From positions 62,001-126,000 of the forward strand of contig MU119348.1 in the NCBI GenBank assembly GCA_014904845.1: a stretch of DNA of 64,000 nucleotides, read 5' to 3'. Shown here in pieces: positions 49,201 to 60,999 of the stretch; position 1 is the first letter of the stretch; the number at the start of each line of letters is the position of its first letter. The notes below the pieces were generated by a model, which searched no databases, was not told the origin of the DNA, and worked only from the letters and a program-made list of their open reading frames with translations. This stretch comes from Acephala macrosclerotiorum (taxonomy: Eukaryota; Ascomycota; Leotiomycetes; Helotiales; Mollisiaceae). The position numbers and the translations under genes are program-made.

Positions 49201-51311
49201 GCTCTCACGGCTCGTGCTGCAATCCGAATGAAGTCAGGCGATGTTCCCTGATTGCCGCTGAGAACATCCATGACATCTAATATACCAAGAACTGGTGGGG
49301 AGGGCTTCCTTGGGAGGGGCGCATCTTTCCGGCCTTTTCCTTTATGACGAGAGTGTAACTTTGATCTCACGCCGGAGGAAATTTTCGGTGCTTTGCCAAG
49401 ATGATCAGTGATTTTTGGCTGTCTTCTGTGTGTTCCAGTTCCAGAGCGAAGGAAAGAGCTTGATCCAGTCTTCCTCTTCTTTGAGGGGCGGCTTGATGTT
49501 GTAGACTGGCGTTTGCGAGATGGTAGCATTGCATCGATCTTGTCCTCCTCCTCCGCAAACCCCATGCGTGACTCAGGAAAAAGACTCTCAAGCTGGGAGA
49601 CGGGATTGTTCTCCATGATGAGTTCTTTCTCGTCGTCTTCATCCGAATCATCCGAGAAGAAAGGAAAACCAGTGCTCGCTGCCGCTGAGGGACTTCTCTG
49701 TTGGCCCAGTGTCCCGGAGAGCGTTCGAGGAAGTGCAACTCCACGCCGAGGCATCATCTTGGCAGGAGACGCACTGCGGCTATCTCGATTGGATCGACTT
49801 ATTGGTTGCAGTGTCTTCTTTTGATCTAGCCGAAGATGTGATGCAGGGAGAACTCCTCGAATCTTCTTACTTATCTTTCGAATCTGTACTGATTCATCAG
49901 ATGATAAAGATGCATTAGATTTTTCCACATCGCTTGCAAATGGATCGTCACTTTCTGATTCGGAGTCCAAGAAGATTGGATCTAATGGCGGTTTTATTGC
50001 ACTCGTGGCAGGCGTTGGAAGATCCACACTTTTCTGCACACACATTTCGTCCTGACTGAGCAAGCTTGGAGTCGGCTCAAGCGACCTTGATTCTCCACGA
50101 GAAGTTCCCATGCGACTAGAGGGGATAGCATTCAGAAATGGGGAGCTTGTTGCAGGTGGCGAGGCAGGGCCGTCAGAGATATAATTGTCAGTCGTCTGGC
50201 GTACTTTACTCGGCTGAGTAAGAATCCTTGGAAGCACAGGACGCTTGAATTTGTGCGAGTATGATTTAATGCGACGACGTTTGGGCTCGGTCTTGCCTGA
50301 AGTTTGATGCCGTGACCGCAGCTCGTCCAAGTCGGGCAAATCCTCTTCCTCATCATCCCGGTCTTCTTTCTCGTGGTTAATGCCATTTTCATTCCGAATG
50401 CCAGCTGGCCGTACTGGAGAAGATGATGGAGGAGGATCCCAATCAAACTGCATAGCCTGGCTTTCGCCTGTGTCTCCCTCCACCTCCTGAGTTTCCTGTT
50501 CCTGAAAATCCGGATCCGGTGATGAAGACTTTCGAGGGGCATGCCGTGGTTCAACTTGAGAGGAGGCTAGTCTCATAGGAGCAATACCTCTTGACTTCAA
50601 TGTTCGTCGGTACTTCTCTTGCTCAACAACATAAGGATGTAGTTGAATAGCATTCCGGTGGCGCAGAGCTCTCTTCATGGGATAATTTGATCCGTTCTCA
50701 ACATCCTGCACATTGCTCTCGTATGTGTGCTGTTCAGAAGCTCTCTCTGTTCCCATGAGCCCTGAAGAGCTTGCTGTGCCACTTCTTGATCTAGGAAGGG
50801 GCGGAAGTTCCGGCAGACTCCTGGGTGGAGAAGAAAGCTGTGTTGATAGAAGGGATGTGATGCGCACATAGCTTCTTGATATATCGTCCGTAGCAGGTAG
50901 TTCTTGACTAGGTCGGGGGCTGTCATCACCTGCTAGTGCATCGACCTCCTCGTCCGAAAGCCCTTCAAGGCCCGGGATTTTGAATACTGGGTTCGATTCT
51001 GGTGAAGAAAAGAGAGAGAAGGGTGGGCCTGCTTTGTTTGTAGGTGTTGTGGCGGCTTCGTGGGTTTCTAGTGGTGAAGTTTCATCGTTTGCGCTGGTTT
51101 TTTGTAGCAGATACTCTTGACTCTGCTCTGGGCTAGCCTGCGAAGGGATTCGTTCCTCACTCGTCGTTTCGATGTCGTTCTCGTCGATAACCTCTGGGGG
51201 GTCCTTAAGTTCTAGCTCATCAACCCCGCCGTCCTGTTCGTTGCTCTGGCTTTCAATGTCCCACTCATCGTCAGAATCTGGAACCTCCCCTTTCTCTTTC
51301 CAAGATGCCAT
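46259..51311 (-). CDS. mus7: Mus7/MMS22-family replication-repair protein
   Basis: Fission yeast Mus7 and budding yeast Mms22 work with the Rtt101 cullin pathway to restart damaged replication forks. The product is 1666 aa, near the family size. The start MASWKEKGEVPDSDDEWDIE is typical, with acidic SDDEW. The N-terminal 950 residues are disordered, Ser/Pro-rich and full of basic patches (PKRRRIKSYSHKFKRP, RPSKKRKTGSS). The C-terminal 700 residues are the helical Mus7/MMS22 region, for example DPLILDCFAAEAAADASGSK, LGLAKFGMRYTQHFDIVPLP and LMVEWGWWKCSAVIGTLFDF. Exons are 46577-51311 and 46259-46524, with a 52-bp intron in phase 1. An upstream in-frame extension lacks an ATG. Confidence 0.88.
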
Positions 51312-51562
51312 AGCTCGCAGAAAGCATACTTGAAACACAGAGTATTATGACTGCGCCAATTCCGTCGAATCTTCGAGTCGCAGGTTGGTTCCTAAATTCC
51401 TGAAGATCTCAAAATGTTCACGCGTTCACGCGTCGTGCACGAGCCCCTGTAAGACCCCAGCCGTTCCGAAGTTTAAGCGACCGAGCTTTAAAGTTACAAT
51501 AGCCTGACACTCCTTTATCAAAGTATCGTCTTTGATCCCTCCTGAACAATTGCTAGCTTGCG

Positions 51563-52023
51563 ATGAGCAGAGTTCGAGGTGTCTTTCCGCTATTCCTGGC
51601 GACCACCTTCGGCATTGTCAATGGTACGGATTCAGTGCCCAGTTTCGATGACGCGCAAGACTTACAGTGGATTTAGGAATCTGGGTGTTTGGCCCAGCTT
51701 TCAAGGAGCAGCAAGAGAAGGAAGAGCAGGTCAAGTAAGTAGGGGGCCTCGGAATCGATACGATGGATGCTGACCTTTTACGCAGGAAGGAGTTGGTAGT
51801 ATCGCCTGAGGTTGACAATGCTCGGGTTGAAGAAGTACGAGCAATAGAAGCGGCAGCCAGCCGTGCTGTTGCAACAGAATCAGCGTTGAAGCCGGTCGAG
51901 AAGTCGAGCTCTTGGTGGGCAAAATTGGATGTCTGGAATCAAGGGCCTCTAAAGAACACGAATGGCGACACGGCAACGAAAGAGATGGAAACTACTGGAG
52001 GCTCGAAGGAAACGAAAGGATGA
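51563..52023 (+). CDS. Small membrane protein, 121 aa
   Basis: I cannot name this protein. The N-terminus is hydrophobic after two Arg (MSRVRGVFPLFLATTFGIVN, then VDLGIWVFGPAFKEQQ), giving one membrane segment at about residues 7-32. A charged helical part (KEEQVKKELV, DNARVEEVRAIEAAASRAVA) and a Lys/Thr-rich tail follow. The size and topology resemble small single-pass mitochondrial inner-membrane assembly proteins, which is only a guess. Exons are 51563-51623, 51668-51734 and 51786-52023, with introns of 44 and 51 bp in consistent phase. It is divergent from Mus7/MMS22, with 251 bp between starts. Confidence 0.75.
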
Positions 52024-52758
52024 AACTGATCTCGACCCATTAGCTCGGGTGGTTCAGCTTAAACTCTGATGTCTCCTTGAACTATCACTGTCGTTGATCG
52101 GCTACTTGCGGAAGGAGCACTTGGAGTATACGCAACGCAGGGTTCATGCCAACTTGCCTTCCTCGGAGTTCATCCATGACATGGGTATGTAGAGAGACGC
52201 TCTCCTTGGACGACCTCGCTGATTAGCCATAAAGATGTGTTAGGAGCCTCCCCAAGCTATGTCTACCTAAGGACTTTGGGCAACCTTTAGGGAAGGTATG
52301 CGGATGAGTACTCTATCATGTGCCTGTGGCTATGAATACGAACTTTGTTTTGACACCCAGCTTCCTCCCAACCTGGCTCTATCAAGACATTATTCCTACT
52401 ATTTATCTCTCTCTATCGTGCTTAGGGTTCCTCTCTACTCGCCAACCCGCATCTTCAATTGTATTTCAGCTTATTTCGAACACAGTGATGTTCATTGTGT
52501 CTGCATTGCCTTTCTCGTCTTAAACAATTCCAAAATTTCTCAATGCTTCAAGCTTTTGTTCCTCCCTTACAAATCTCGTCTCTCCAGCTCCCAATGTTCA
52601 CTAACTCTCCTACCGTGAAGCTGTCCAGATGGTGGCATCCCAGGCACGTGATAGCAGACCAATCACTGTCGACGACTCAAAGTCATCGGTTACACAGCTG
52701 TGCCCTTCCACCATTTGGTCCAGCTTCAGAAGCTTTCGTCTGCCAGAACTCTTCAATC
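52024..52758. other. Intergenic region
   Basis: This is a pyrimidine- and AT-rich gap between the 121-aa gene and the DUF726 gene. Overlapping ORFs at 52298-52618 have no support. An ORF in the DUF726 frame runs upstream from 52759 to 52495, but it looks like leader sequence. Confidence 0.45.
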
Positions 52759-54832
52759 ATGGCGCATGGCAAAGAAAGTGCCGCGCGAGAGCACGAGCAA
52801 GATCTCAGCTCGATTCTATCGACCGAAGAACGAGTCGAATTGACTTTGCTCGTCGCTAACATTACGGAGCTTATGCGCAAGCAGCTGTCAGATACCTTTG
52901 ATCCTTCGGTCACAAGTGCGAAGCACCCCCAACAAGCTCTGAACATCGCAGACAAGAATCCCAATGTCGACGAAAGCGAATCTCACGAAGAGACCGAGGA
53001 GGAGGAGAAGGCACGGAAGTTGCGCGAGAAGAGAGAGAAGGAACTCTCAGCTCCCAAAATGTTGGAATTGAAGAAAGACTCGTTGGAATTCTTCGACAAA
53101 TGGCGGGAATCGGTTATATCGAGAATTGGTACTGCGGTCAACAATCCAAAAGAGATGGTAGAGGAACAGAAGGAGACTGCTTCGGCAGATGCTACACCCA
53201 ACAATGCGCCTCCAGCAGAACCAAAAGTCATTCGTAAGTCCTGAATTCCTGACAATGACTTCCAAGCTGACAATGTCTGTTCCAGGATCTAATACCAATA
53301 TAGAAGAAGCAGATGCTGCATTAATCGAACTTTACCCACCTACCTCTACTGCCCTCTACTCCTTACCGAAAGACAAACGAATCCTACTCCTCCACTCGAT
53401 GTTGCTCCTCCTACTGTCCCTCGAACATTATATTGGACATTCGCGAATACTACTCTTGCATATCTCGTCCTCCCTCCATCTGCCACTCCATGTCCTCACC
53501 GAGCAAGAAGTAAAGGTTGCACAAGGATTACTCGAGGCAGCAAAACACATGTCAGGGAGTGAAGAGACACAAAAGCGCAGCGATGAGAATAAGAATTCAC
53601 GAAGATGGAAGGTTGGTCTTGCAGGGGTGGCAGGTGCAGCTGTAATAGGCATTACTGGAGGGCTTGCTGCACCGCTCGTGGCTGGAGCTATTGGTACAAT
53701 TATGGGAGGACTGGGGCTTGGTGCTACAACAGCAGCGGGACTGCTAGGCGCATTGGCAGAGAGCGGAGTGATTGTTGGAAGCTTGTTTGGAGCATATGGA
53801 GGTCGCATGACAGGCAAGATGATGGATGTATACGCCAAGGAAGTAGAGGACTTTGCTTTCTTGCCTCTGAAGGGATCGAAACACCGGGAGCCACAACCTG
53901 AAGACAGGCGGCTACGAGTTACGATAGGTATCAGTGGCTGGCTCACACAAAAAGAGGATATTATTACTCCGTGGAGAGCCTTGGGCAAAGAAAGCGAGGT
54001 ATTTGCGTTGAGATGGGAGCTAGAGGCCTTGACCAAACTGGGAAGCTCTTTGGAATCCGTGGTGAAGAGTGCTGCGTGGTCAGTGGCGAAGAAAGAGATC
54101 ATCGCTCGAACGATATTCGCCAGTCTACTTGATGCTCTGTGGCCGATTGCTTTATTGAAGGTCAGCAAGGTTGTGGACAATCCATTCTCTGTTGCCAAGA
54201 ATCGAGCAGACAAAGCTGGCCTGGTGCTTGCTGACGCCCTGATAAACAAGGCTCAGGGAGAAAGGCCTGTGACCCTTATTGGCTACAGTCTGGGTGCAAG
54301 GTTGATATACTCGTGCCTAATGAGTCTCGCCGAACGACGAGCATTTGGACTTGTAGAGTCCGTGGTTCTGATGGGGACGCCAGCTCCAAGTGATGCAGCT
54401 GTGTGGCGTGCGATGAGGAGCGTAGTCTCAGGTCGACTAGTCAATGTCTACTCAGAGAACGACTACATCCTAGCCTTCCTCTATCGGACAAGCGCTATTC
54501 AATTCGGAGTCGCGGGTCTTCAGGAAGCTCAAGACGTCAAAGGCATCGAGAACGTCAATGTCTCCGAAATGGTTAGCGGCCATCTGAGATATCAGTATTT
54601 GGTTGGTTCCATCCTTGAGAAGATCAAGTTCGAGGATATTGATGTCCAAGAAGTTGCTAGAGAGGAAGAGACGCTGGCTTTACTCGAGAAAGAAGAGGAG
54701 AAGGAGCAAGAGAAACAGGGCAAGGATGTTGATCCTGAGAAGGAGGCGGCGGAGATGGAGAAGGAAGTGAAGAAGAAAACAGACCAGACTTTGATGCAGA
54801 GAGCTGCTGAGACTTTGCATCTAGGGAAATGA
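52759..54832 (+). CDS. DUF726 (TMCO4-type) alpha/beta-hydrolase membrane protein
   Basis: DUF726 proteins (human TMCO4, yeast Yfl034w) are membrane proteins with an alpha/beta-hydrolase fold; their substrates are unknown. The 673-aa product has a charged coiled N-terminus and a glycine-rich hydrophobic block (about residues 280-340: GLAGVAGAAVIGITGGLAAP, then GTIMGGLGLGATTAAGLLGA) that should insert in a membrane. The hydrolase part follows: VTIGISGWLTQKEDIITPW, nucleophile elbow IGYSLGARLIYSCL with Ser near residue 492, and VVLMGTPAP and VNVYSENDYILAFLYR for the later catalytic positions. The tail is a charged coiled coil. Exons are 52759-53233 and 53286-54832, with a 52-bp intron. Confidence 0.9.
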
Positions 54833-55109
54833 TCGTACGATATGATCACGATGATACCAATATATAGAGCACTAGCATGAGTAACACGCACCTCGAAACT
54901 CACTCTTAAGCATACTAAAATTCCCAAGGATGTGGAGACTCTGATCACTATCGGAGGCGTCGTGCTTGACAAGTGAATGCTCACTCCAGCTAACAAGCCC
55001 ATGCCTTCCGAAGTCACCATCCTTCCATCACGTCACGTCGAACCTTGGTTTTGAAAATCTCCTCTTGATTTTCTTCGTAGTCTTCTTTTCGTGTCTCCTC
55101 GAGCGTCTC

Positions 55110-55862
55110 CTAATTCTCCTCGGGGCCTTCTCCCGGTCTCTCCTTCCCTCCACTCCTAACGACAAAATACCTCGCTCCACCCACCTCAACGGTCTCGCTC
55201 GCCGTCCCCAGCACATCCCAATCCTCCACTCCCTTCGTATCAAACACCTCCCCCCCCCTCCTCTTCGGCCTCCTATTCCTCCCCCTAACATCCTCCTTCG
55301 CAAACGCCTCCTTCAAATCCTCCATCCCAATCGTAATCTCCTGTATCCCCTCCTCCGTCTCATCTCGAATACTCCGCAGCGGCTCTACTCCCTCTGTATC
55401 TACGTTCTGGATATCCCGTACGAAATGAAGTTGTGAATGTAGCGTTTTTAGCATCTTGGTTTCTTCGGCCTGGTTTTTGGGCGGAGGGAGGGCGGAGAGG
55501 CGGAGCAGATGGTGCAATTTTTGGGGCGTGATTTCGGAGGAGGGTGGGATGGAGGGGTCTGGGAGGAGGGAGCGGACAGACCAGGTCGGTTTGGAGAGGA
55601 GGGCGTCGATGTCTATTATGTGTCGCGCCGGAGGAAATCGTTCGCTGTCTAGGGATTTTTCCACAAAAGGGTCATTTTGGCTGTCTTGGGTTGGTTTTAT
55701 CCTTCCGCCTTCAACCTCCACAGCGGCACCCATAGGGTGGAGGTTATCGTCCTCGAATGGCCCAGAGTTGAATGCGCGTGTTGGAGGTAGGGTAGGGAAA
55801 CGTCGAGGTCGGATTGCTTGCCTCATCGAAATGCGACAGCTTCTGCAGATATAGCCAGACAT
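55110..55862 (-). CDS. Mitochondrial GatC-like subunit of Glu-tRNA(Gln) amidotransferase
   Basis: The GatCAB-type amidotransferase converts Glu-tRNA(Gln) to Gln-tRNA(Gln) in mitochondria, and GatC stabilises the complex. The single-exon 250-aa product has a basic, Cys-containing presequence (YICRSCRISMRQAIRPRRFP), a linker, and a GatC/Gta3 core at about residues 110-190: SEITPQKLHHLLRLSALPPP, MLKTLHSQLHFVRDIQNVDT and GVEPLRSIRDETEE. The latter two match the GatC helical hairpin and its VEP-x6-RDE signature. The tail is Arg/Gly-rich. I chose MSGYICRS; longer in-frame starts lack a good ATG. It is convergent with the DUF726 gene 277 bp away. Confidence 0.82.
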   Translation of the reverse strand: MSGYICRSCRISMRQAIRPRRFPTLPPTRAFNSGPFEDDNLHPMGAAVEVEGGRIKPTQDSQNDPFVEKSLDSERFPPARHIIDIDALLSKPTWSVRSLLPDPSIPPSSEITPQKLHHLLRLSALPPPKNQAEETKMLKTLHSQLHFVRDIQNVDTEGVEPLRSIRDETEEGIQEITIGMEDLKEAFAKEDVRGRNRRPKRRGGEVFDTKGVEDWDVLGTASETVEVGGARYFVVRSGGKERPGEGPEEN

Positions 55863-56272
55863 ATTTTGTAGATATGGAGTGTTCCCTCTGTAATACATCA
55901 GGTATTGATAAAAGATTCGAAGCTTCGACTTACAATTCTGTCCCAATAATCTTCTGGTGGCCTACGTAGTTTGCAAACTGCGCGTTTCCACGCTTAATAG
56001 GATCTCAAAATATCACCTATAGTACATCGGGGGGCGTCTAAATGTCCCATATAGCGCTGGAACTTTAAGTCGCAGCTGTTGTGTACCCCAGCATGGAGCT
56101 TCGAGGTTGAAGCTTGAGAAAACACGCTAGTGATTTGGAGGCGACTTTGTCCCAGCTGTCCGCAACATCTCGACACATGTCAACCAGGTCTCCCACCACC
56201 ACGCCCGCTCATAGTCTCCAAACAAATACATCATTCTACCCCATATTAGTCTGCGATCATAACACCGCAATC
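55863..56272. other. Divergent promoter region
   Basis: This gap separates GatC-like and SEC17, which point away from each other. It should hold both promoters. I see no gene. Confidence 0.45.
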
Positions 56273-57673
56273 ATGGCACAAGATCCGCGCGCCCTGATGC
56301 AGAAGGTAGGCTGGCTACCCCGCCATCTGCTACGATAAGGAACTGACATCTGCTAGGCAGACAAAGCTGCTGCGGGAGCTGGAGGGGGATTCTCGCTGTT
56401 TGGGGGGAGGCAGGAGAAGTGGGAGAATGCGGCGGATTTGTATACTCAGAGTGCAAACGCTTTCCGCATGCAGAACCAAAGTACGAACCTGCCTGTGTCC
56501 CTCCGCTATGTTCAAGCTGACGTCTCTCCAAAGACAAGGAAGCCGGACAAGCCTTCGAGAAAGCCGCGAATATCCAAACACAGAAGTTGAACGAGCCAGA
56601 CGATGCTGCCAACACTTTAGTTGAAGCTTTCAAAGTGTTAGTACTCCCATCGCTCCCCCCCGATTACACACAAGATTAACGGCCTGCTCAGATACAAGAA
56701 GACGGACCCATTAGATGCAGCACGATGTCTGGATGTTGCGATAAACCACTGTATGGCTCCCTCATATCATAAACCGATGTCATTCTCCACGGCAGCTCAG
56801 AGTCTGGACGGTATTCCAGTGCGGGCGAGCGCATGCATTGCCCATATGTCCTAGTTTCTCAGTAGCAGCCTCTGAGCTTGTTTGGATTATGCAGGAATTC
56901 AGTGCTAATTCTGGTGGTAGACACATCGAAGGGCAACTTCCGCAGAGCTGCTACGCATAAGCAGAATCTGGCCGAGATTTACGAGCTTGAGATTGGCGAC
57001 CAGAAGAAGGCTATCGAGTCATACGAATTAGCAGCAAATTGGTTTGAGAATGATAACGCTGAGGCGTGGGTATATCCTATCCAGAATATTGAACTGGGCT
57101 GATTGTTCAGGTTGGCAAACAAGTTGCACCTAAAAGTTGCTGAGCTTGCGGCTATGCAGGAAGGTAAGTTCTCTTGGTTTTCGAGAAATACAGAAAAGGC
57201 ATGCTGACTTCTGTAACAGATTACTACAAGGCGATTGAGCTCTTGTTCGTCCCCTATTTTGTGAAATTGATCTATGCTAATTATTTGCAGTGAGAAGGTT
57301 GCTTCCACAGCAGTGTCAAACAATCTCATGAAGGTAAGATACTCCCAAGTGAAAGAGAAACAGATTCTGATTTTTCTAGTGGTCTGTGAAAGACTATTTC
57401 CTCAAGGCAGGGCTTTGCCACCTAGCAGTCGGAGATCAAGTGGCAACAAATCGCGCCCTAGAAAAGTACCGCGACATGGACCCCACCTTCCCCAGTCAAC
57501 GAGAACATCAACTCCTAGTCGACCTATACGAAGCCGTCGAAGCAGGTGACCAAGAAATGTTCGCTGACAAGCTCTTCCAATACGACCAGATGAGCAAGCT
57601 CGACAAGTGGAAAACGGTCATCTTGTTGAAGATCAAGAACTCGATTGAGGAGAAGGGAGAGGATTTCTCATGA
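56273..57673 (+). CDS. SEC17: Alpha-SNAP (Sec17)
   Basis: Sec17 binds SNARE complexes and recruits the Sec18/NSF ATPase to take them apart after membrane fusion. The spliced product is 292 aa, exactly the yeast length. TPR-like helical repeats include ADLYTQSANAFRMQNQ, KEAGQAFEKAANIQTQKLN, FRRAATHKQNLAEIYELEIG and KAIESYELAANWFENDNAEA. The C-terminus has DKWKTVILLKIKNSIEEKGE, close to the conserved end that stimulates NSF. There are nine exons: 56273-56305, 56357-56480, 56534-56636, 56692-56750, 56921-57065, 57111-57163, 57220-57244, 57291-57333 and 57380-57673. All eight introns keep phase; seven are 45-56 bp and one is 170 bp. A G-quadruplex motif follows the stop. Confidence 0.96.
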
Positions 57674-58312
57674 TTATGCAGCGTGGGTGGGTGGGTGGGT
57701 TTGGCGTTTGGGATTACATGGCCAGATTCTTTCGATGCGTGGGTCATTATGACGGTAGCATATAGTCAGAGGTGAGACATACAATGCGAAGACTTGACCT
57801 CAGAGATTGATTTGGGTGCTTTGAGAATTGTTGCATTATCCTATAAATTGTGGAACATTAATCAATCTCCTGAGCCGCAAGCGCGATTTAAAAGCTGTAT
57901 TGCTGTGTTGCTATAGTGACATATCTCGTTTCCTTCGCGCATCCTGCCTTTTCGTCCAAATACTAGTTAGTGTCTTTCGTGTTTTTGTGACTTTCATGAC
58001 CCGGCTTTTTTGTTTCGTCGGCACTATTGTCAATGTCCTTATTTTTTCAGTATTTTTGCTCTTACTAATGTCATAACTTCTCGATGCATATTTTATTCCG
58101 AATTCACTGTTACTTTTCATCCAGTTTACTCCCGAAATTCAATGATTTTACGAATGTCGGCTAGAGCAAGATTTGATCCATACAATAACTTTCAATTGCT
58201 CACAAGCTTAAGAAAGCATGTGCCTAATACCGAATTCCAGAAATACATCCTTTCCGCAGGAAGTTCAATCGGCGCTGTTCAAATCCCCCGTCTTTTCAGG
58301 TGTATGCACTCT
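57674..58312. other. Convergent 3' region
   Basis: This is the gap between SEC17 and the DUF4419 gene. Apart from the G-rich motif it is AT-rich, with ORFs of no recognisable content. Confidence 0.45.
57685..57699 (+). promoter_or_regulatory. G-quadruplex motif in the SEC17 3' UTR
   Basis: GGGTGGGTGGGTGGG has four runs of three G with single-T loops, the textbook form of a very stable parallel quadruplex. It begins 12 nt after the SEC17 stop codon, on the mRNA-sense strand, so it could form in the transcript as well as in DNA. Confidence 0.75.
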
Positions 58313-59987
58313 TCAGTCTTCTTCGTAGTAAGGGAACCCATATTTAGCCTCCCACTCCTTTGCCTTTGCCTCCTTTTCTGCTTTCATCTCCTTGTCAGTC
58401 TTCCTCTCGTACATCCACCATCCAGACTCGATCGAAATAGTATCCAATCCCGTTTCGCCTGCTCTGCCATGTAGATCTTTCCCGCTGCTCTTGAGCTTCA
58501 TACCCACAGAGCCAGCGACCATAGTACAAGGAGTAATGTACCCGTTATCGTTCAGCTCAACTGGAACTGAAGCCCATCCAGGGGGCACTTCGCTAGTCTC
58601 AACGCGATGGTAGCGTGCATTATCGAGCTGCAAGATTGGTGTTGGGTCTGTCATGGTGAACATCTCTTTCCCTGGTCCGGGATTGCGTTCAGGGACGTGA
58701 TAAGATGTCCCTTCACCACCCCAGAAACAGAAAGCTGTGATCCAGCCCTGAAAATTTGTCAGGACTTCATTATACATTAATTATTAGATCATTTGGGTCA
58801 TTCTTACGCTGAGATATGTTGGTCCCGAGCCCCCACCTGAATAATGAGCAATTTTCTGCCAAAAGTCTTTCGTCTCTTCCGATTCTGGTGCATCGAAAGA
58901 TGACACGAATCGAGCGAGGACTGGCTTTAGAAGTCCGTACCATTGCTTAGGTTCATCGCCAAAGGTGACTAGCCGTTCAGCTTTGGTAGCTAGTTTCTCC
59001 CAGTCTGCTTTTTGGCCCAGTAGAGTTACAGATGGAAGACCGCAAGTGATGCCTAGAAATCGCGAAATTAGCCATGCAGTCGTCTCTTCTTCGGATATGA
59101 ATGTCCCAGAATTGCTGGACATTTTCCTCAACATAGAAAACGACTCCGGTGCATTCAAGAGCCGAGTGCATCTTTAACACGTTTCATGTCCTCAGAAGAT
59201 TGGGACAATGCATTCTAGAAGTGGATCCACACCTACCACATCCATACGTGAAAAACTTCTGCAAAGTAGCCATCATCAAAATCGATGCGACAGCTTGATC
59301 GACCTTAGTCGTCGTGGTGAATTGAGGCAATATCCACTCCCTCAGACTCGGATCCTTGATATTGTTCGCAATCATCTTGGACATCTTGAACGAGAATTTC
59401 CCCCAATCGACACCCCACAAAGCATCACCCTGAATATCTTTGAGATCGAAAATCTCCAGATGCTTCTGGCCCTGATGATCAACGAACATGTCTCGAAGTT
59501 CCTCGGAGTGTTTGTTGATGTAGATGTTTAGTTGGGATAAGATACTGAACCAGATGTCTTCTGCTCGAAGTTCGAGATGCTGGTGGTTGCTATAGGCGTC
59601 GACTGCAGCATCAACGAAGCCGTTGTTTCGTGGATAGATGTTAGAGTCGCTCGTGATGTCTTGAAATGAGGTTTGAATAATATGATCATTCTTCAATTTC
59701 TTGACCTCTTTCTGACAAGCGCTCTTCAGCAAGGTCGTGGCATTGTCGGCAGCGCGAACCCATGTCGAGTTAAACTCATTGGCCCCGTGAGGAGCAGGCT
59801 TGATAGTGACTGATCCGGGCATGGTGATTGAAACTTCAATGTCGATACTTGGGTCCCAAGGTGGGTTCCGGTCCCAATTGCTTCCACTTCTTGGTTCGCC
59901 GTTTGCCCACGTAGTGAAGGGGACTCGACAAACTGTATCCCAGTATGAGTACGCTGGGAAATTGATGAGCTGACAAGTGTCCGACAT
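58313..59987 (-). CDS. DUF4419-domain protein
   Basis: DUF4419 proteins are common in fungi and have no settled function. The 476-aa product shows the family marks in order: GFVDAAVDAYSNHQHLELRA, EDIWFSILSQLNIYINKHSE, FSFKMSKMIANNIKDPSLRE, LQKFFTYGCGITCGLPSVTL, GQKADWEKLATKAERL, FDAPESEETKDFWQKIAHY and GWITAFCFWGGEG. It ends with an acidic or aromatic tail (WEAKYGFPYYEED). Exons are 59237-59987, 58808-59052 and 58313-58747, with introns of 184 and 60 bp. The 184-bp intron is unusually long here, and its distal part is open in frame, so another splice form is possible. There is no signal peptide. Confidence 0.85.
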
Positions 59988-60408
59988 GGAAAGTTCGATT
60001 TGTAGAAGGTGCTGAGTTTGAAATAGGGCAGGTGCAGCTGCCTAAACACTCTAGGAGGTCACCCAATGGAGGAGCTGCAACCTTGTCATGTCACGTGTAG
60101 GATCTTACTGCTACCTGTCACCGAATGCGAGCTGTGATTCGAAGTCTCGATCCGAGGAGGTCGAATGTTCTGAGTCGAAGTCTGCCCTCAGAACTGTCAT
60201 CTTCATGTTCGACAGGCGCCATCGCGACGAACAGTGGGTACCTTTCTCAGACCGGTATTCATTCTGGGTATACGCGCTCCTCAAGAAACATCTCCCCAAT
60301 CCTCCTAAAATTCGCAAACCAACCAGCACAACCCCTTTTAAACAAGAACCCGACAGAATCACCTCCATCCGGGACTTCCTAACCCCTCAACCCTCGCCAA
60401 AATCCCCA
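59988..60408. other. Intergenic region between same-strand genes
   Basis: This is the promoter region of the DUF4419 gene and the 3' flank of the PEBP gene. Plus-strand ORFs here are antisense shadows. I see no gene. Confidence 0.45.
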
Positions 60409-60999
60409 TCAATTGCTCCTAAAATAATTCACCGCCAAAATCTCACCCAACCCCGCCTCCTTCTCAAACGCATCCAAATCATATCTCATCCTCTTCCCAT
60501 TTCCCAATTTCGCTCCTCCAGGTGGAGTATATTTCTTCACCATCTTCTCAAAGTCCTGAGGTTGCTCGTACAAGAAGAAGATGTATCGATGCGCGCCTCC
60601 CATTGGTGGTGGTGCTGGACCGATGTAGTTCGCTACGAATGGTGAGGTTGATGATAAAGTTGACGAGCCAGGAGTTGCGGTAATGCCAGGTTGGATCCAA
60701 TGCAAAATCGGACCTAGGACGCCGAAGGAGGGGAAGGGGGCGTCGATGTCGAGACCGATGATGAGGTATGTCCCTGATGGCGAAGGGACATTGAAAGAGA
60801 GCTCCGGTGGGGATTGTGCTTCTGGTGGATGTCAGGCATAGGTTAGATACATTTTGGAGGGGAGGGTGGACGAACCGGCTTTTGGTATATATTGACCAGG
60901 TGTGGTAATCACATTCTTTCCAACTTTTAAACCAAGGACTTTGGAAGTATCCTTCTCGATAAATTCCAAAGATTTTTTGACGCTGTTATTGACGGGCAT
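60409..60999 (-). CDS. PEBP-family protein (Tfs1-like)
   Basis: Phosphatidylethanolamine-binding proteins bind phospholipid head groups; yeast Tfs1 inhibits carboxypeptidase Y and Ira2. The 177-aa product has the two PEBP motifs: ligand-pocket strand YLIIGLDIDAPFPS (about residue 65, D-x-D-x-P in place of the usual D-P-D-x-P) and GGAHRYIFFLYEQP (about residue 114, the G-x-H-R motif). Between them are LHWIQPGI and VANYIGPAPPP. There is no secretion signal, so it should be cytosolic. Exons are 60876-60999 and 60409-60818, with a 57-bp intron (weak GTTCGT donor) in phase 1. It lies upstream of DUF4419 on the same strand. Confidence 0.88.

Noticed and set aside
51312..51338. N-terminal extension MFQVCFLRA of Mus7/MMS22
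   Set aside because: It begins at a GTG, not an ATG, and the family start is MASWKEKG-like.
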